From NCBI GenBank assembly GCA_013696975.1, contig JACCXO010000005.1:1-32264 (forward strand): 32,264 nt of DNA, in the 5' to 3' direction. The notes under the pieces are model-generated. The model made no database searches and was not told the origin of the DNA. It saw only the letters and a list, made by a program, of their open reading frames with translations. A program made the position numbers and the translations under genes. Source of the DNA: Nocardioidaceae bacterium. Its GTDB lineage: Bacteria; Actinomycetota; Actinomycetes; Propionibacteriales; Nocardioidaceae. This document shows positions 32,167-32,264 of the stretch, piece after piece (within the stretch, counting starts at the first letter, position 1; every line of letters starts with the position of its first letter).

Positions 32167-32264
32167 TCAACCCTTGAGGTCGGGGAACCAGAGAGCGATC
32201 TCGCGCGCGGCAGACCCCTCGGAGTCAGAGCCGTGCACGATGTTCTCGCGGTTGGAGAGGCTGT
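32167..32264 (-). CDS. ndk: Nucleoside diphosphate kinase, C-terminal end (partial)
   Basis: The last 31 codons before the window edge read [20 protein letters not shown] followed by [11 protein letters not shown] and TGA. The motif [15 protein letters not shown] is diagnostic of NDK, which balances NTP pools; the catalytic His lies in this peptide (VHGSDS). The rest of the gene is outside the window. ndk upstream of mreB is common in actinobacteria. Confidence 0.95.
   Translation of the reverse strand, partial: SLSNRENIVHGSDSEGSAAREIALWFPDLKG

Noticed and set aside
1-32264. CRISPR array, transposase or complete prophage genes
   Set aside because: No regularly spaced direct repeats, DDE transposase motifs or phage structural genes were seen; only an integrase stub is present.

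Overview
The window is high-GC DNA from an actinobacterium. The gene order ndk / mreB-mreC-mreD-mrdA-rodA / radical SAM (TIGR03960) / DUF2344 (TIGR03936) / rne / rplU-rpmA-obgE / proB / proA / nadD-rsfS is characteristic of Actinomycetota. Codon use, several likely leaderless starts and small actinobacterial membrane proteins agree with this. A relative of Intrasporangiaceae/Dermatophilaceae is my best guess, but it is only an inference from gene content and style.

Layout. (A) 1-9933 is accessory DNA: a truncated ABC exporter (1-635), two small membrane-protein genes of which one is frameshifted (1294-1686), a YtxH-like protein (1895-2239), and then a stretch of broken genes. These are an oxidoreductase-methyltransferase remnant, an AAA ATPase remnant and a soxR remnant. 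They are followed by an intact MFS transporter behind a SoxR-type operator, a doubly deleted selO, an intact methyltransferase, an orphan sensor kinase, and a short tyrosine-integrase remnant beside tRNA-Ala(GGC). (B) 9934-21381 is conserved housekeeping on the minus strand: tRNA-Ala, a histidine phosphatase, rsfS, nadD, a 47-residue membrane protein, proA, a conserved hypothetical, proB, obgE, rpmA, rplU, rne and a DUF2344 protein. (C) 21382-23136 is a second accessory insert, carrying a HIT-like protein, an intact soxR and a degraded questin-oxidase-like gene behind another SoxR box. It separates two genes that are often neighbours. (D) 23137-32264 resumes the core: the TIGR03960 radical SAM gene, an MBL-fold hydrolase, rodA, mrdA, mreD, mreC, mreB and the 3' end of ndk.

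How the genes work together. mreBCD, mrdA and rodA form the cell-elongation and peptidoglycan module. rplU, rpmA, obgE and rsfS serve the large ribosomal subunit. proB and proA are the first two steps of proline synthesis, and nadD makes NAD. rne and the two TIGR proteins are RNA- or ribosome-linked neighbours.

The most interesting signals are these. Two SoxR-type operators share one geometry: TTGACC, 19 bp, -10, then a start codon 6 nt further on, which implies leaderless mRNAs. One belongs to a broken soxR and an intact transporter; the other belongs to an intact soxR and a broken target. Gene decay is confined to the accessory parts. Three unrelated palindromic or tandem noncoding elements lie in the core intergenic spaces. 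I found no CRISPR array, defence cassette or complete mobile element, and nothing I can defend as a wholly new system.
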